From assembly GCA_958295495.1 (NCBI GenBank), contig OY282352.1:3474548-3538547 (forward strand): DNA of 64,000 nucleotides. The letters are read 5' to 3'. Shown in pieces: positions 34,253 to 43,789 of this stretch (positions are counted from its first letter, which is position 1; each line of letters begins with the position of its first letter). The translations under genes were made by a program, and so were the position numbers. This DNA comes from an uncultured Latescibacterota bacterium. GTDB taxonomy: Bacteria > Latescibacterota > UBA2968 > UBA8231. Below the pieces are notes generated by a model, which searched no databases, had not been told where the DNA came from, and was given only the letters and a program-made list of their open reading frames with translations.

Positions 34253-35584
34253 ATGAAGCTGAAAACAGTCGTTCTGATAAGCCTATTTTTTGCTACCCTT
34301 CTTATCGCAGTGCTCTACGTCGATAGAAAGGAAGGCGAAAAAGAGGGAGAAGAGTATCACTCTAGGGAATTACTGACCTTTGACAAGGATGCGGTGGACA
34401 AACTCAGCATCGAGAATGCGAGCGGTAGAGTGGTGTGCCGAAAGGTCGGGGAAGATTGGCAGATCATCGAACCCGTAACGGTTGATGCACATCGAGGGGC
34501 CATCCAAGCTGTCTTGGCTAATCTCGAGCGGGCACGACTGACGCGGTTTCTCGCCTTGGACGGTGAATCGACAGAAGAAGCATTCAAAAAGTACGGCCTA
34601 AATTCTCCGCACGTGAAAGTGAGTCTTCACGTTGGGGGACGCCTTCTAGACACGGTCCTGTTCGGGAATGAGAATCCATCTAGACAGTACGTCTATGTCA
34701 AGAAGGATTCTGAGGACCGCATCGGCATGGTCGAATTGTACCGTCGCACCGGAGTAGATAAGCAATGGAGCGACCTGAGAAATAAGACTACGCTCAAATT
34801 CAAGAGGGCACTGGCGACGAAATTGAGAATTGAAAGTCAGGGGGACACCGTCGAAGTAACAAAGAGCGGTGAAGAGTGGCAGATGAAGCTCCCGACAGAG
34901 GCGAGAGGAGATGGAGAAGCGATAGAATCCATTCTCCAGGGCTTGGCTTCACCCGTCGAAGAGTTTGTCAACGATGCACCCAATAGCTTGGGGTTATATG
35001 GCTTGGATCCGCCTGCGCTGCGCGTCGAAGTTTCGGTGGCAGAGAATGAGGTCCATAGTTTGTGGGTCGGATCTGAGCAGGAGGGAAGCTACTACGCCAC
35101 AGATCTGTCAAGGGCTCCTGTGTTCACACTCGATTCGTCCTTTGTAAATCAGCTAAATCGGGCGAGTTTCGAGTTGCAATCTAGGAAATTGTTCGATTTT
35201 ACCCGGAAAGAGGTCAACCGCATCGAGTTCGCCTATAGGGATAGCTCCATACTTTGCGTGCGGGACAGTACCGTTTGGTTGGCAGTTCCCCAAGGCCGGC
35301 CGATCAACAAGCTGGAACTAGAAGCAATCCTGTTCAATATAGAAAAGCTCAAAGTCGAAAAATTCCCGCCCCTCGCTCAAGATCCCCACCGAGGTTACGG
35401 CCTCAATCCACCGCGCATGAGAATCAGGCTCTGGGCCGGGGAGGAGACTGTCGGAGATCTTTCCCTCGGTGAGGAAGAAGGAGATATGGTCTATGCCAAG
35501 AGGGGCGAAAACGAGTTGATCTGTCTAGTAAATAGGAAAATGGCCGAATCCCTTACGGCGGAGCGGCTATTTGCGCCAGAGTAA
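34253..35584 (+). CDS. DUF4340 domain protein, membrane-anchored
   Basis: A 443-residue protein with an N-terminal anchor (TVVLISLFFATLLIAVLYV) and two copies of the DUF4340 fold. The first includes LSIENASGRVVCRKVGEDW and KKYGLNSPHVKVSL; the second repeats the pattern as LRIESQGDTVEVTKSGEEW and GLYGLDPPALRVEV, with a third partial unit (GYGLNPPRMRIRLW). The family usually sits beside ABC-type gliding or export genes (GldG-like), which are missing here. It overlaps the next TPR gene by 14 bases, so translation is coupled. It probably resides at the inner membrane facing the periplasm. Confidence 0.85.
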   Translation: MKLKTVVLISLFFATLLIAVLYVDRKEGEKEGEEYHSRELLTFDKDAVDKLSIENASGRVVCRKVGEDWQIIEPVTVDAHRGAIQAVLANLERARLTRFLALDGESTEEAFKKYGLNSPHVKVSLHVGGRLLDTVLFGNENPSRQYVYVKKDSEDRIGMVELYRRTGVDKQWSDLRNKTTLKFKRALATKLRIESQGDTVEVTKSGEEWQMKLPTEARGDGEAIESILQGLASPVEEFVNDAPNSLGLYGLDPPALRVEVSVAENEVHSLWVGSEQEGSYYATDLSRAPVFTLDSSFVNQLNRASFELQSRKLFDFTRKEVNRIEFAYRDSSILCVRDSTVWLAVPQGRPINKLELEAILFNIEKLKVEKFPPLAQDPHRGYGLNPPRMRIRLWAGEETVGDLSLGEEEGDMVYAKRGENELICLVNRKMAESLTAERLFAPE

Positions 35585-36851
35585 AAATAAACGCAAGGGA
35601 GCAGCTCCGGTGTCGGGAAAGAGTACAGCGCGGATCAAATGGCTCGGTATCGGAATGGCGTGTGCCGGCCTCATCGGAGCAATCTGTTTGTACTTTTTCG
35701 CCTCTGTACCCCCAAAAGATCGGTCCGCAGCCAAGGCGTTATTCGAGCGGGGGAACGCCCACTTGAACGTCGGCCAGGTGGGCCGTGCAATTTACTACTA
35801 TGAGAAGGCGATCGACCGCGATCCAGATTTTGTCTATGCCTACAACGGTATGGGCATGGCCTACAGAGCCACGGGAAATTTGGCCCGGGCAGAGTATTAC
35901 CTCCTGCAGGCTCTTTCCCTAGATCGGACCGTGGTGGATACCTACAACAATCTGGGGATCATCTACTCAGAGAGCGATAGGACAAAGAAGGCAGAAGCCA
36001 TCTATAGACAGGCCCTCTCCTTGGACCCGAACTCCGCCGTGATGCACTACAATCTGGGTGCCTTCTACGCGCAGATTGGCCTGTACAACAAGGCAGTGGA
36101 AGAATATAGGAAGGCCGTCCAACTCAGACGGGATCTGTTCCAGGCTCACAACAACCTAGCACTCACCTACATCGCCTTGGGCAAGCCTAAGGAGGCTATA
36201 GCGGCGTACGAGATTTCGCTCCAATTGAATCCTCATCAGAGCAGAGCCTACTACAATCTCGGACTTGTCTATGCTGAAGAAGGCCAGTATGAAGTGGCAC
36301 TCAGCTATTACAACAAGGCACTCCAAGGCAAGCAGGATAATCCCGATGTTCACTATTACCTCGGCTTGACCTACGAGGGCATGCAGCAGGAGGAGCAGGC
36401 GATGGCGCAGTACGAGAAGGTTCTCGCCCTCGCCCCATCCCACCGGCAGTCCCATTACCGCATCGGGTTGCTTCTGGCGAGGGAAAATCGCTACAGAGAG
36501 GCTGTCGCCTATTACGAGCAGGCGATTTCCCTAGATCCCCAGTACGCCGATGCCCACTACAATTTGGGCCGGGCCTATATGAAATTGGGAATGAGAGCAG
36601 AAGCTCAGCGCGAGATGGACTTGTTCAAGAAGGTGAGCCAATACAACAAAGAGAAAGAGCACCTCGGCAAAATTCTGCTCTACATGCCCGGCGATGCGGC
36701 GGCGCACTGTAAATTGGGACGCATACACGAAAAATACGGTCAGTACGAGCAGGCGATCACCGCATACAGGAAGGCCCTGACACTGCGACCGGGCTTTGGG
36801 GAAGCCCGGCGGGGACTCAAAGAAGCGCTGCAGAGCGCACAGAACCTTTGA
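35571..36851 (+). CDS. TPR-repeat protein with single membrane anchor
   Basis: A 426-residue scaffold. A basic N-terminus and one hydrophobic segment (IGMACAGLIGAICLYFFA) are followed by about ten tetratricopeptide repeats from residue 55 to the end. Examples are GRAIYYYEKAIDRDPDFVYA and KEAIAAYEISLQLNPHQSRA. The start is TTG, inside the end of the DUF4340 gene, with GCGGAG upstream; no later start would keep the anchor. It is predicted to be a membrane-tethered periplasmic protein-binding scaffold. Its repeats are close to the O-GlcNAc-transferase/TPR consensus, but no catalytic domain is attached. Confidence 0.88.
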   Translation: MRQSKNKRKGAAPVSGKSTARIKWLGIGMACAGLIGAICLYFFASVPPKDRSAAKALFERGNAHLNVGQVGRAIYYYEKAIDRDPDFVYAYNGMGMAYRATGNLARAEYYLLQALSLDRTVVDTYNNLGIIYSESDRTKKAEAIYRQALSLDPNSAVMHYNLGAFYAQIGLYNKAVEEYRKAVQLRRDLFQAHNNLALTYIALGKPKEAIAAYEISLQLNPHQSRAYYNLGLVYAEEGQYEVALSYYNKALQGKQDNPDVHYYLGLTYEGMQQEEQAMAQYEKVLALAPSHRQSHYRIGLLLARENRYREAVAYYEQAISLDPQYADAHYNLGRAYMKLGMRAEAQREMDLFKKVSQYNKEKEHLGKILLYMPGDAAAHCKLGRIHEKYGQYEQAITAYRKALTLRPGFGEARRGLKEALQSAQNL

Positions 36852-36871
36852 GTTGAAAGAGGAGAGAGCTG

Positions 36872-39800
36872 ATGAATTTGCTGGGCTTGACGATTGTGGG
36901 TATGACCTTGGGCATTGCCCTCCTGGCGAAAGACGTGCCCACCACAGAGTACATGCTCTCTACCTTCCAAGCGGGTCAGAGTTTCTATTCCGAGGGTGCC
37001 TACGATCAGGCCATCGAGAAGTTCGAGGATATCAGCGGTGTCCGCAGTATGTTGCTAGACGACAGCGACATCGTCGTCGTGGTTGGAAAAGTGGAAACTG
37101 CGGTGAAAGACGCGGCGATTTACCAGATGGGCAATGCGTATTTCAAGATGTTCGAGGAAGAATTTCGCGCCTCAAAGGACGAGTCGAACAAAGGGGAACA
37201 GGAGCAGCGGAAGGGACGGGCGGAGGAATACTTGAAAAAGGCGGTGAGCTATTTCTCCAGAGTCGAAGAAAATGCTAGCTCCGAGAATTTGCGGGTGCTG
37301 GCGCAGAACAGGATTACGGCCTGTTGGTACAGCGCACGGCACTACCGGGAGGTCATCCGCGAGGGGCAGAAATTTATTGAGAAATATCCCGACAACGCGT
37401 ATGTAGTGGAGGCTCTTTACAACATAGGATGGTCCTACTACGAACTGAAGGAATACGCCAATAGCATCGAAGCCTTTACCGAACTGACGGAGCGCTTCAA
37501 ATCCGGTTTCCAAGTCAGTCGGGCCTTTTTCCAGATCGGTGAATGCTATTACGACCAGGGACAGTACCACAAGGCGATCCCCTACTATCAACAATTGGTG
37601 GACCAGTTAAACATCAGTGCGTTAAGCGAACAAGAAATTCAGAAGATGCAGTTTGAGAAAGTAGCTGGACTGGTGGACGAAACCGAGTATGAGTTGACTG
37701 CAAAGGCCCAGATCCGGATCGGGGACTGCCACAGCCAGTTGGAGGATTTTGCAAAGGCCGAGCTATCCTATCGCTCTGTCATCGCGGTGTTTGCCCAAGA
37801 GCGGAGACTGGTCGAGAAGGCTTATCAAAGTCTGGCGGATATGTACTTCAAAAACCGGCTTTTCGTCCAATGTGTGGATACGTACCGCGAGGCCATCGTC
37901 CAAATACCCAACAACACATTTAAGGCGCGAATGCAGTTCCAACTCGCTCAGCGCTACACCGAAGCGAGCGAAAAATGGGGAGAAGACTATTTTGACGATG
38001 CGATTCGCGAATACAATCTATACGTGAAAGCCTACGGCGACATCGCTTCCCGAGCCGGCTACTCCCTAGGGAATTCCTATTTTGAAATGGGTCGAGCCTA
38101 CTACTCTAAGGCCGAAAAATTGACACAGCAGGGAGAGGCCGCAGGGGCCCGCGAAGCCTATGCGGCCGCCGTGCAGGCCTATGACGCGGTCTTGGAGCAG
38201 TATCCCGATCCGAACTTTGTCACCGCGACCCGATTCAATGTCGCTCTCGCCAAACAGAGGATTGGCGAGCAAGCGGCGCAACGCGAGGCGGAGGAGATCT
38301 ACCGAAAGATCATCGCGGATCATCGCGATGGCACTTATGCGAGGAGTTCACAATTCCAACTGGCGCGAATGCTCTACAACCAGGAGCTATACGATAGGGC
38401 GGTGACCTTCTACGATGAGATTATCGCGGTGACGGATGATTCCACTCAGTTGGATATCGCCCATTTTGAACTGGGATTGGCTCTCAGCAAAAAAGGAGAG
38501 GGCGCAAGGGCGACGGAGGTCTTTTTGCAGGTGCGAGAGACGGCACCGCAATTCTCACTGGCGTGCGTCGAAGCAGGACGCCTATACCTAGGTATAGAGC
38601 AATTCGACCGAGCTCTGGGGGTTCTCGAGCGGGGCACGGCTTTGGCTGGCAGCGAAGAGGAGCGGGCTCAATACCACTACCTGATGGGCAAGGCATGGGT
38701 GGGAAAAGAGGAATACGAGCGTGCGGTGGAGCAATTTACGCAGGCCATCAATAGTACGGGCAACCCCAAGTTGAAAGAGATCGCACAGTACGACCGGGGG
38801 ACGAGCTACTCGCGTCTGGAGCGATACGCAGCAGCGGCGGAAGATCTGAAAGTGCTGGTGGATTCTGCCGATGAGAGGATCAAAAGTCCGGCCCAGAAGA
38901 TGTTAGGACTAGCTTATCTCCGCTTAAACAGGCAGGAAGAGGCGCTCAAAAGCTACAGGCGATTAGCCACTGCGGCCGAAGCTCCAGTTGAACAAGCAGA
39001 GTACCTAGTGCTTATGCTGACACTCTATCTCGAGTTGGAGCAGTATGATACAGCCATCGCCACGGGACGGAAAATTCTGGCACTGGACCTAGAGGAGAGC
39101 AAAGGAGATAGAGATTACTGGTTGGAGGAGCAGGTCTATTACCTCATTGGTGAGAGCCAGCAGCACAAGGGACAATACGAGGAAGCGATATCGACGTATA
39201 GTGAAGGGCTCAAACGCTATCCGAACTCTTACTATTCCGTCGATATGGGCTATGCTCTGGGCACGCTTTACTTCCAGAGCGAAAAGTTCGACGAATCAGC
39301 GGAAGTATTGAGCGCCTTTGTAGCGCGTTTCCCCGACTCAACTAACATTGGGTACGCGTACTACTATCTTGGGTACGCGTATTTCAACCTGAGAGAATTT
39401 GAGCGGTCTGCAGAGGTCTTCAAGAAGCTGGTGGAAAAATATCCGCACGCCGACATGGCGGCAGAGGCGCTGATGCGTGCATCTGAGAGTGCATTCAACT
39501 TGGAAAAATTTAACGAGGCGATCGCGCTGTACCAGCGTCTATTAGAGGATTATCCAGAGTCGTCGTTTAGCGATGATGCACTCTATAACACGGCTTGGGC
39601 GTTCTACGAACTGAAGGACAATGAAAAATTCATTCGGACTTTTGAACGTCTGCTCAAAACCTTTCCCAATAGCGAGTTTGCGGTAGATGCCCGCTTTACG
39701 CTGGGCGATTACTACTTCAACAAGGAAGACTACAAAAGGGCGCTGGTCGAGTACCAACATGTGCTGGCCGACTATCCCGAGACCGATATCGCCAGAGAAG

Positions 39801-40159
39801 TTCCCGAGGTTTTAGAAAACGTGCGGGAACTCATAGCCTATGAGGAATACGAACGGACTATGGCCATATTTAGCGAGGCTGTGGTCTTGGATAAAGAGGA
39901 CGAGGGAGAGAAGGCGCGGCAGAAATTTGACGCAGTGGTGCCGCTGTTCATCGCTCTCACGGAGAAGTACCCCGGCACCGAGGTGGAGATCGGGGCACTA
40001 AGCAATTTGGGCACGTGTTATGAGTTTTTGCGCCAGTGGGAGAAAGCAGTGCAAACCTACGATAAAGTGATCGCTCTATTTGAGGACGATAAAGCCAGCG
40101 AGGATGCCTATCGATTTGCCAAGGGGCATCGGGACTGGATCGTGAACTCTAGGCTGTGA
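36872..40159 (+). CDS. Large exported TPR/tol-pal-like repeat protein
   Basis: A 1095-residue all-helical repeat protein with a short N-terminal hydrophobic signal (LLGLTIVGMTLGIALLA). More than twenty TPR/YbgF-like units follow, typified by YVVEALYNIGWSYYELKEYA, FFQIGECYYDQGQYHKAIPY and DDALYNTAWAFYELKDNEKF. Spacing of the GWxYYxLKxYxxAI consensus is regular across the whole length. YbgF-type repeats occur in envelope complexes spanning the periplasm. A 20-base gap from the previous gene with a GAAAGAGGAGAGAG ribosome site places it in the same operon. Function unknown; a scaffold is the reasonable guess. Confidence 0.88.
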   Translation: MNLLGLTIVGMTLGIALLAKDVPTTEYMLSTFQAGQSFYSEGAYDQAIEKFEDISGVRSMLLDDSDIVVVVGKVETAVKDAAIYQMGNAYFKMFEEEFRASKDESNKGEQEQRKGRAEEYLKKAVSYFSRVEENASSENLRVLAQNRITACWYSARHYREVIREGQKFIEKYPDNAYVVEALYNIGWSYYELKEYANSIEAFTELTERFKSGFQVSRAFFQIGECYYDQGQYHKAIPYYQQLVDQLNISALSEQEIQKMQFEKVAGLVDETEYELTAKAQIRIGDCHSQLEDFAKAELSYRSVIAVFAQERRLVEKAYQSLADMYFKNRLFVQCVDTYREAIVQIPNNTFKARMQFQLAQRYTEASEKWGEDYFDDAIREYNLYVKAYGDIASRAGYSLGNSYFEMGRAYYSKAEKLTQQGEAAGAREAYAAAVQAYDAVLEQYPDPNFVTATRFNVALAKQRIGEQAAQREAEEIYRKIIADHRDGTYARSSQFQLARMLYNQELYDRAVTFYDEIIAVTDDSTQLDIAHFELGLALSKKGEGARATEVFLQVRETAPQFSLACVEAGRLYLGIEQFDRALGVLERGTALAGSEEERAQYHYLMGKAWVGKEEYERAVEQFTQAINSTGNPKLKEIAQYDRGTSYSRLERYAAAAEDLKVLVDSADERIKSPAQKMLGLAYLRLNRQEEALKSYRRLATAAEAPVEQAEYLVLMLTLYLELEQYDTAIATGRKILALDLEESKGDRDYWLEEQVYYLIGESQQHKGQYEEAISTYSEGLKRYPNSYYSVDMGYALGTLYFQSEKFDESAEVLSAFVARFPDSTNIGYAYYYLGYAYFNLREFERSAEVFKKLVEKYPHADMAAEALMRASESAFNLEKFNEAIALYQRLLEDYPESSFSDDALYNTAWAFYELKDNEKFIRTFERLLKTFPNSEFAVDARFTLGDYYFNKEDYKRALVEYQHVLADYPETDIAREVPEVLENVRELIAYEEYERTMAIFSEAVVLDKEDEGEKARQKFDAVVPLFIALTEKYPGTEVEIGALSNLGTCYEFLRQWEKAVQTYDKVIALFEDDKASEDAYRFAKGHRDWIVNSRL

Positions 40160-40234
40160 TGCTCGGAGTGAATGGATTGACTGAACTGGCGCAAGTTGAG
40201 GGGAAAAGTAAGTCATAGTAAAAAGGGAATGAAC

Positions 40235-41020
40235 ATGAAACTCACCGGCAAGGCAATAAGGTGGATGTTGGTGGCTTGTACAGCCCAAATCGCGATGGGG
40301 TGCATTATTTTTCCGCCGAAGATCCACTACAACTCGTACCTAGTGCCCGTGGAAAAGAGCGGCAATGAAGCTCCGTATAGAGTGGAGAACGATGGCTCTG
40401 TATATGTGTCAGAAGGATTGCGGATCGACGTCAAATTTATGACGGATGCAGAGCTGAATGCCCTGCTCCCCGAAGATTCAAATAGAGGAGAGTATTCGAC
40501 TAATCCCTATACCTACGGCAATTACATTGATCGGGATGTGGGTTATACCCCCAACCGCTTCACGGTCTTCAAGGTGCGCGTTTTCAACCAGACTTTTGCC
40601 AAAGTTCAACTCTATCCCCTCAAAGCCATTCTCTTGACAGATCAGGGCCGGACACTCCATTCCTATGGGATGCCATCGACGTCGCCCTACAATAGCTTCG
40701 AGCGATATTACAGAGGCTTGCGCGGGCAGAGCGGCAATGAATTCTATCGCTTTGAAGTCAGAATGGGGCACGTGCGCAGTCTGAACTATGCGGAGGAGCA
40801 GCCGATATTCAAGGGAGAGAGCTACGGCGGTCTAATCGCCTTTGATTCGCTCGACCCAGCGGTGGAGAAAGTGCGGTTGATACTGAAAGAATTCGCGCTC
40901 AAATTCGACGAGTTCGACACGCCGCTAAAAACGGTCTCTATCCGTTTCGATTTCAACCGCAGGGTAGAGAAGTGGGAGGTGAACAAAGACCATGAGGCGG
41001 TGAGCTTTGACCGTCAATAG
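40235..41020 (+). CDS. Lipoprotein of unknown function
   Basis: A 261-residue exported protein. The signal GKAIRWMLVACTAQIAMGC ends in a lipobox. The mature part is a single beta-rich domain with no name I can attach; distinctive stretches are NRFTVFKVRVFNQTFAKVQL and RLILKEFALKFDEFDTPLK. ATG 40235 was chosen over 40229 because AAGGG lies 7 bases before it. It sits 75 bases after the large TPR gene and before the CsgG-like gene. Lipoprotein plus CsgG-like neighbours suggest an outer-membrane assembly (inference). Confidence 0.7.
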   Translation: MKLTGKAIRWMLVACTAQIAMGCIIFPPKIHYNSYLVPVEKSGNEAPYRVENDGSVYVSEGLRIDVKFMTDAELNALLPEDSNRGEYSTNPYTYGNYIDRDVGYTPNRFTVFKVRVFNQTFAKVQLYPLKAILLTDQGRTLHSYGMPSTSPYNSFERYYRGLRGQSGNEFYRFEVRMGHVRSLNYAEEQPIFKGESYGGLIAFDSLDPAVEKVRLILKEFALKFDEFDTPLKTVSIRFDFNRRVEKWEVNKDHEAVSFDRQ

Positions 41021-41062
41021 TGGCTTTGGACCACCATATCCGCTCTGGTGCCAGCTCTTCCC

Positions 41063-41974
41063 ATGCTAAGAACAATAGCTATTCTGGGCTGGTTTCGTCT
41101 CCGTAGAGTCGGTCTGTTTGGACTCGCACTACTCCTGTATCCGCTTCGGGCTGCGGCGTTTCAGCCCGAAGCGGTGATTCTGATCATGCCCTTTGAGGAC
41201 CACAGCTATTTTCGCGGCAGTTGGGATATCAGCCGGGGTATTCCCCAAGTCCTAGGCGAATTGCTCCAGCAGAGCCGGAACATAGTTGTTTTGCCGTTGC
41301 TCGATTCTTTACTGACAGCAGGCGCGGACGGGGCCGCCCTGAGTGAGGCCCAAGTGCTCAGGATAGGAGATGCCGCCGGTGCCGATCTGGTTGTGAACGG
41401 CACTATCCGCAACTTCTCCATCAAACGGTTCAATGCCGGCAATCCCTTCTTCGGGGGGTACACCTCCTATACAGCTCTGGTCGAAGTCGAGATCCAATTG
41501 CTGCAGCCGCTCTCTGGCAGTCAAGTTGGAGCGGCAGCGGGTAAGGCCGAAATAACAGATCGGGAGCTGGGCTTGACCCTTTTGGGAAAACCTACTCGCA
41601 AAGAGACCGCCCTTCTCGAACTCAACGAGATTCCCTTTGGCGTGGAGCGCTTTCGGCAGACAATCATAGGCAAGGTTACGCTAGATGCACTCCAGCAACT
41701 AGCTAAAGAGATCGAGGCTAAGGCCTCCCCACCTCGCGCTCTGCAACAGGAGGAACCGAAGATCCTCAGCCTGGAGGGAAAGGAGGGCTTCGTCAATTTG
41801 GGGCTGGCGGACAAGGTCGAGGCGGGGCACAAGTTTGTGGTGTATTCCCGGCGGGAGGTGAAGCAAATCGGAGTCGTACAAATCGTCGAAGTATTGGCTC
41901 AGCATTTCTCCCGGATTCTGGTGCTCGAAGGGCAGGAGAATATCGAGGTAGAGGATGTTCTGGCCCCCCCCTAG
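41063..41974 (+). CDS. Exported CsgG/FlgT-like protein
   Basis: A 303-residue protein with a signal segment (RVGLFGLALLLYPLRAAA). The mature N-terminus AVILIMPFEDHSYFRGSWDISRGIPQ starts like CsgG/TolB-N folds: a strand ending in PF, then a dipping helix. ADLVVNGTIRNFSI is the typical second strand of that group. The C-terminal 60 residues (GFVNLGLADKVEAGHKFVVY to ILVLEGQENIEVEDV) resemble the FlgT C-terminal domain. No clear ribosome site exists; GTG 41048 is an alternative start. Resemblance is by pattern only. Its end overlaps a longer open frame of the next gene. Confidence 0.6.
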   Translation: MLRTIAILGWFRLRRVGLFGLALLLYPLRAAAFQPEAVILIMPFEDHSYFRGSWDISRGIPQVLGELLQQSRNIVVLPLLDSLLTAGADGAALSEAQVLRIGDAAGADLVVNGTIRNFSIKRFNAGNPFFGGYTSYTALVEVEIQLLQPLSGSQVGAAAGKAEITDRELGLTLLGKPTRKETALLELNEIPFGVERFRQTIIGKVTLDALQQLAKEIEAKASPPRALQQEEPKILSLEGKEGFVNLGLADKVEAGHKFVVYSRREVKQIGVVQIVEVLAQHFSRILVLEGQENIEVEDVLAPP

Positions 41975-42017
41975 TGCCACTGGGGCGCGAACTCCTGCCG
42001 TGAGGTGCTATCTCGAC

Positions 42018-43751
42018 ATGGGCCGTCTTTTTCCATACTCAATGTGGTCGGTCTGCCTCATGCTCTGGGGTTGGGCCATCCACGCCGCAAGTGGGCAGGT
42101 TCATTTTGTGGAGGTGAGCGCAGAGGTGGGTATCGATTTTCACTACACCCACGGCGGCACTGGGCAGAAGTACTTTATCGAAACCATGGGACCGGGGTGC
42201 GCCTTTCTGGATTATGACAGCGACGGATTTCTCGATTTATACGCAGTCAATGGCCATGATCTGACTCCTAACACCAATCCTGAAGAGCGCAATGCGCTCT
42301 ATCGCAACAGGGGCAATGGAACCTTCGCTGAAGTTGGGCGCGAGGCCGGGGTGAGAGACGACGGATACGGCATGGGCGTGACCGCGGCCGATTATGACAA
42401 CGACGGCGACGTGGATATCTACCTCACCAATTACGGTCCGAATGCGCTGTATCGCAACGAGGGGGATGGAACCTTTGCGAATGTCACCGACCAAGCGGGA
42501 TTGGGGAACGAATCGTGGGGGACGGGCTGTGCCTTTTTTGACTATGACAACGACGGATTCCTCGATTTGTATGTGGCCAACTATGTCGAGTATATCCTCG
42601 ACGCCCCGCGAAAAGATCTGAGTCCCTATGCCGTTGGCTCCCTTGCGGGCGAAGAAGTAGCACCAGATATCAGGGCCTATCCCAGTCCCGATAATTTTAA
42701 GGGCTCTCCCGATGTACTGTATCACAACGAGAGGGACGGAACCTTTGTGGACGTCACGGTCCAAGCCGGGGTGTTCAATCCAGATGGAAAAGGAATGGGC
42801 TTGGTGTGCGGCGATTACGATAACGACGGAGACATAGATCTCTTCGTGGCCAATGACCAGACAGCCAATTTCCTCTACCACAACAACGGCGATGGAACTT
42901 TTGCGGATGTAGCTCTTATCGCGGGAGTCGGCTACAGTGGCGATGGGCGGATGGAAGCCAGCATGGGGGCCGACTTCGGGGACTATGACAACGATGGCTT
43001 CCTAGATCTCGTTGTCCCCAACTTTCAGCGCGAGCCTACCAGTCTCTATCGGAACGAAGGCGATGGGCTGTTCGCATACGAATCGACGCCTTCGGGTATT
43101 GGGCGCTATTCGCTCCTCTATGTCGGCTGGAGTACCGCCTTTTTCGACTATGACAACGATGGTTTGTTAGATATCTTCGTCGCCAACGGTCACACCCTGG
43201 ACAACGTGATTCTTTTTGACGCCTCCACTTCGTATCCCCAGCGCAACCAGTTGTTCAGGAACGAGGGGCACAGACGCTTCGCCGAGGTCTCCGACGCCTC
43301 GGGGGAAGGGCTGTCCATCATCAAGGTGAGCCGGGGGGCGGCATTCGGGGATTACGACAACGATGGCGATGTGGATATCTTCGTGGTCAATTCGGTCGGT
43401 CGCGCCGACCTGCTGCGGAACGATGGGGGCAACGAGCACAACTGGTTCCAAGTCAAAGTGATCGGTGTAGAGAGCAACAGGGATGGTGTGGGGGCGCGGG
43501 TCGAACTCAACGCGGGCGGTTTGCGCCAGATCAGGGAGATCAAGAGCGGCTCTGGACTGTACAGCCAAAATGACCGGCACGCTTCTTTTGGGTTGGGTAA
43601 GAGCCAGCGCATAGAGCAACTCGTCGTGCGCTGGCCCAGCGGCAGGGTGGATAGCCTGAGCCAGCTAGCCGTCAATCAGCGCGTTGTGATCGAGGAAGGC
43701 CGGGGATGGGTCGGAGCAGGTGGATGGAATGATAGCAGCCGGGCACCCTGA
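42018..43751 (+). CDS. FG-GAP/VCBS repeat protein with UnbV/ASPIC domain
   Basis: A 577-residue secreted protein. After a signal (MWSVCLMLWGWAIHAASG), seven FG-GAP beta-propeller blades carry calcium loops of the D-x-D-x-D-G kind (FLDYDSDGFLDLYAVNG, DYDNDGDVDIYLTNYG, FFDYDNDGLLDIFVANG). The C-terminal 100 residues form an UnbV/ASPIC domain (GVGARVELNAGGLRQIREI and QLVVRWPSGRVDSL). The start was set at the ATG with GTGAGG 11 bases upstream. This is a typical surface protein of sponge-associated and marine uncultivated groups. It probably binds ligand or calcium; no enzyme activity is implied. Its repeats create a 214-codon antisense ORF, which is a shadow. Confidence 0.9.
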   Translation: MGRLFPYSMWSVCLMLWGWAIHAASGQVHFVEVSAEVGIDFHYTHGGTGQKYFIETMGPGCAFLDYDSDGFLDLYAVNGHDLTPNTNPEERNALYRNRGNGTFAEVGREAGVRDDGYGMGVTAADYDNDGDVDIYLTNYGPNALYRNEGDGTFANVTDQAGLGNESWGTGCAFFDYDNDGFLDLYVANYVEYILDAPRKDLSPYAVGSLAGEEVAPDIRAYPSPDNFKGSPDVLYHNERDGTFVDVTVQAGVFNPDGKGMGLVCGDYDNDGDIDLFVANDQTANFLYHNNGDGTFADVALIAGVGYSGDGRMEASMGADFGDYDNDGFLDLVVPNFQREPTSLYRNEGDGLFAYESTPSGIGRYSLLYVGWSTAFFDYDNDGLLDIFVANGHTLDNVILFDASTSYPQRNQLFRNEGHRRFAEVSDASGEGLSIIKVSRGAAFGDYDNDGDVDIFVVNSVGRADLLRNDGGNEHNWFQVKVIGVESNRDGVGARVELNAGGLRQIREIKSGSGLYSQNDRHASFGLGKSQRIEQLVVRWPSGRVDSLSQLAVNQRVVIEEGRGWVGAGGWNDSSRAP

Positions 43752-43789
43752 TGTCAGCGGCTCGACTATTTCGCGAAAGGAGTTTTTCA

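Noticed and set aside
42237..42881. A 214-codon ORF antisense to the FG-GAP gene
   Set aside because: It is produced by the repeated calcium-loop codons (GACTATGACAACGAC-like) read backwards; the Ile/Val/His-rich repeats have no family.
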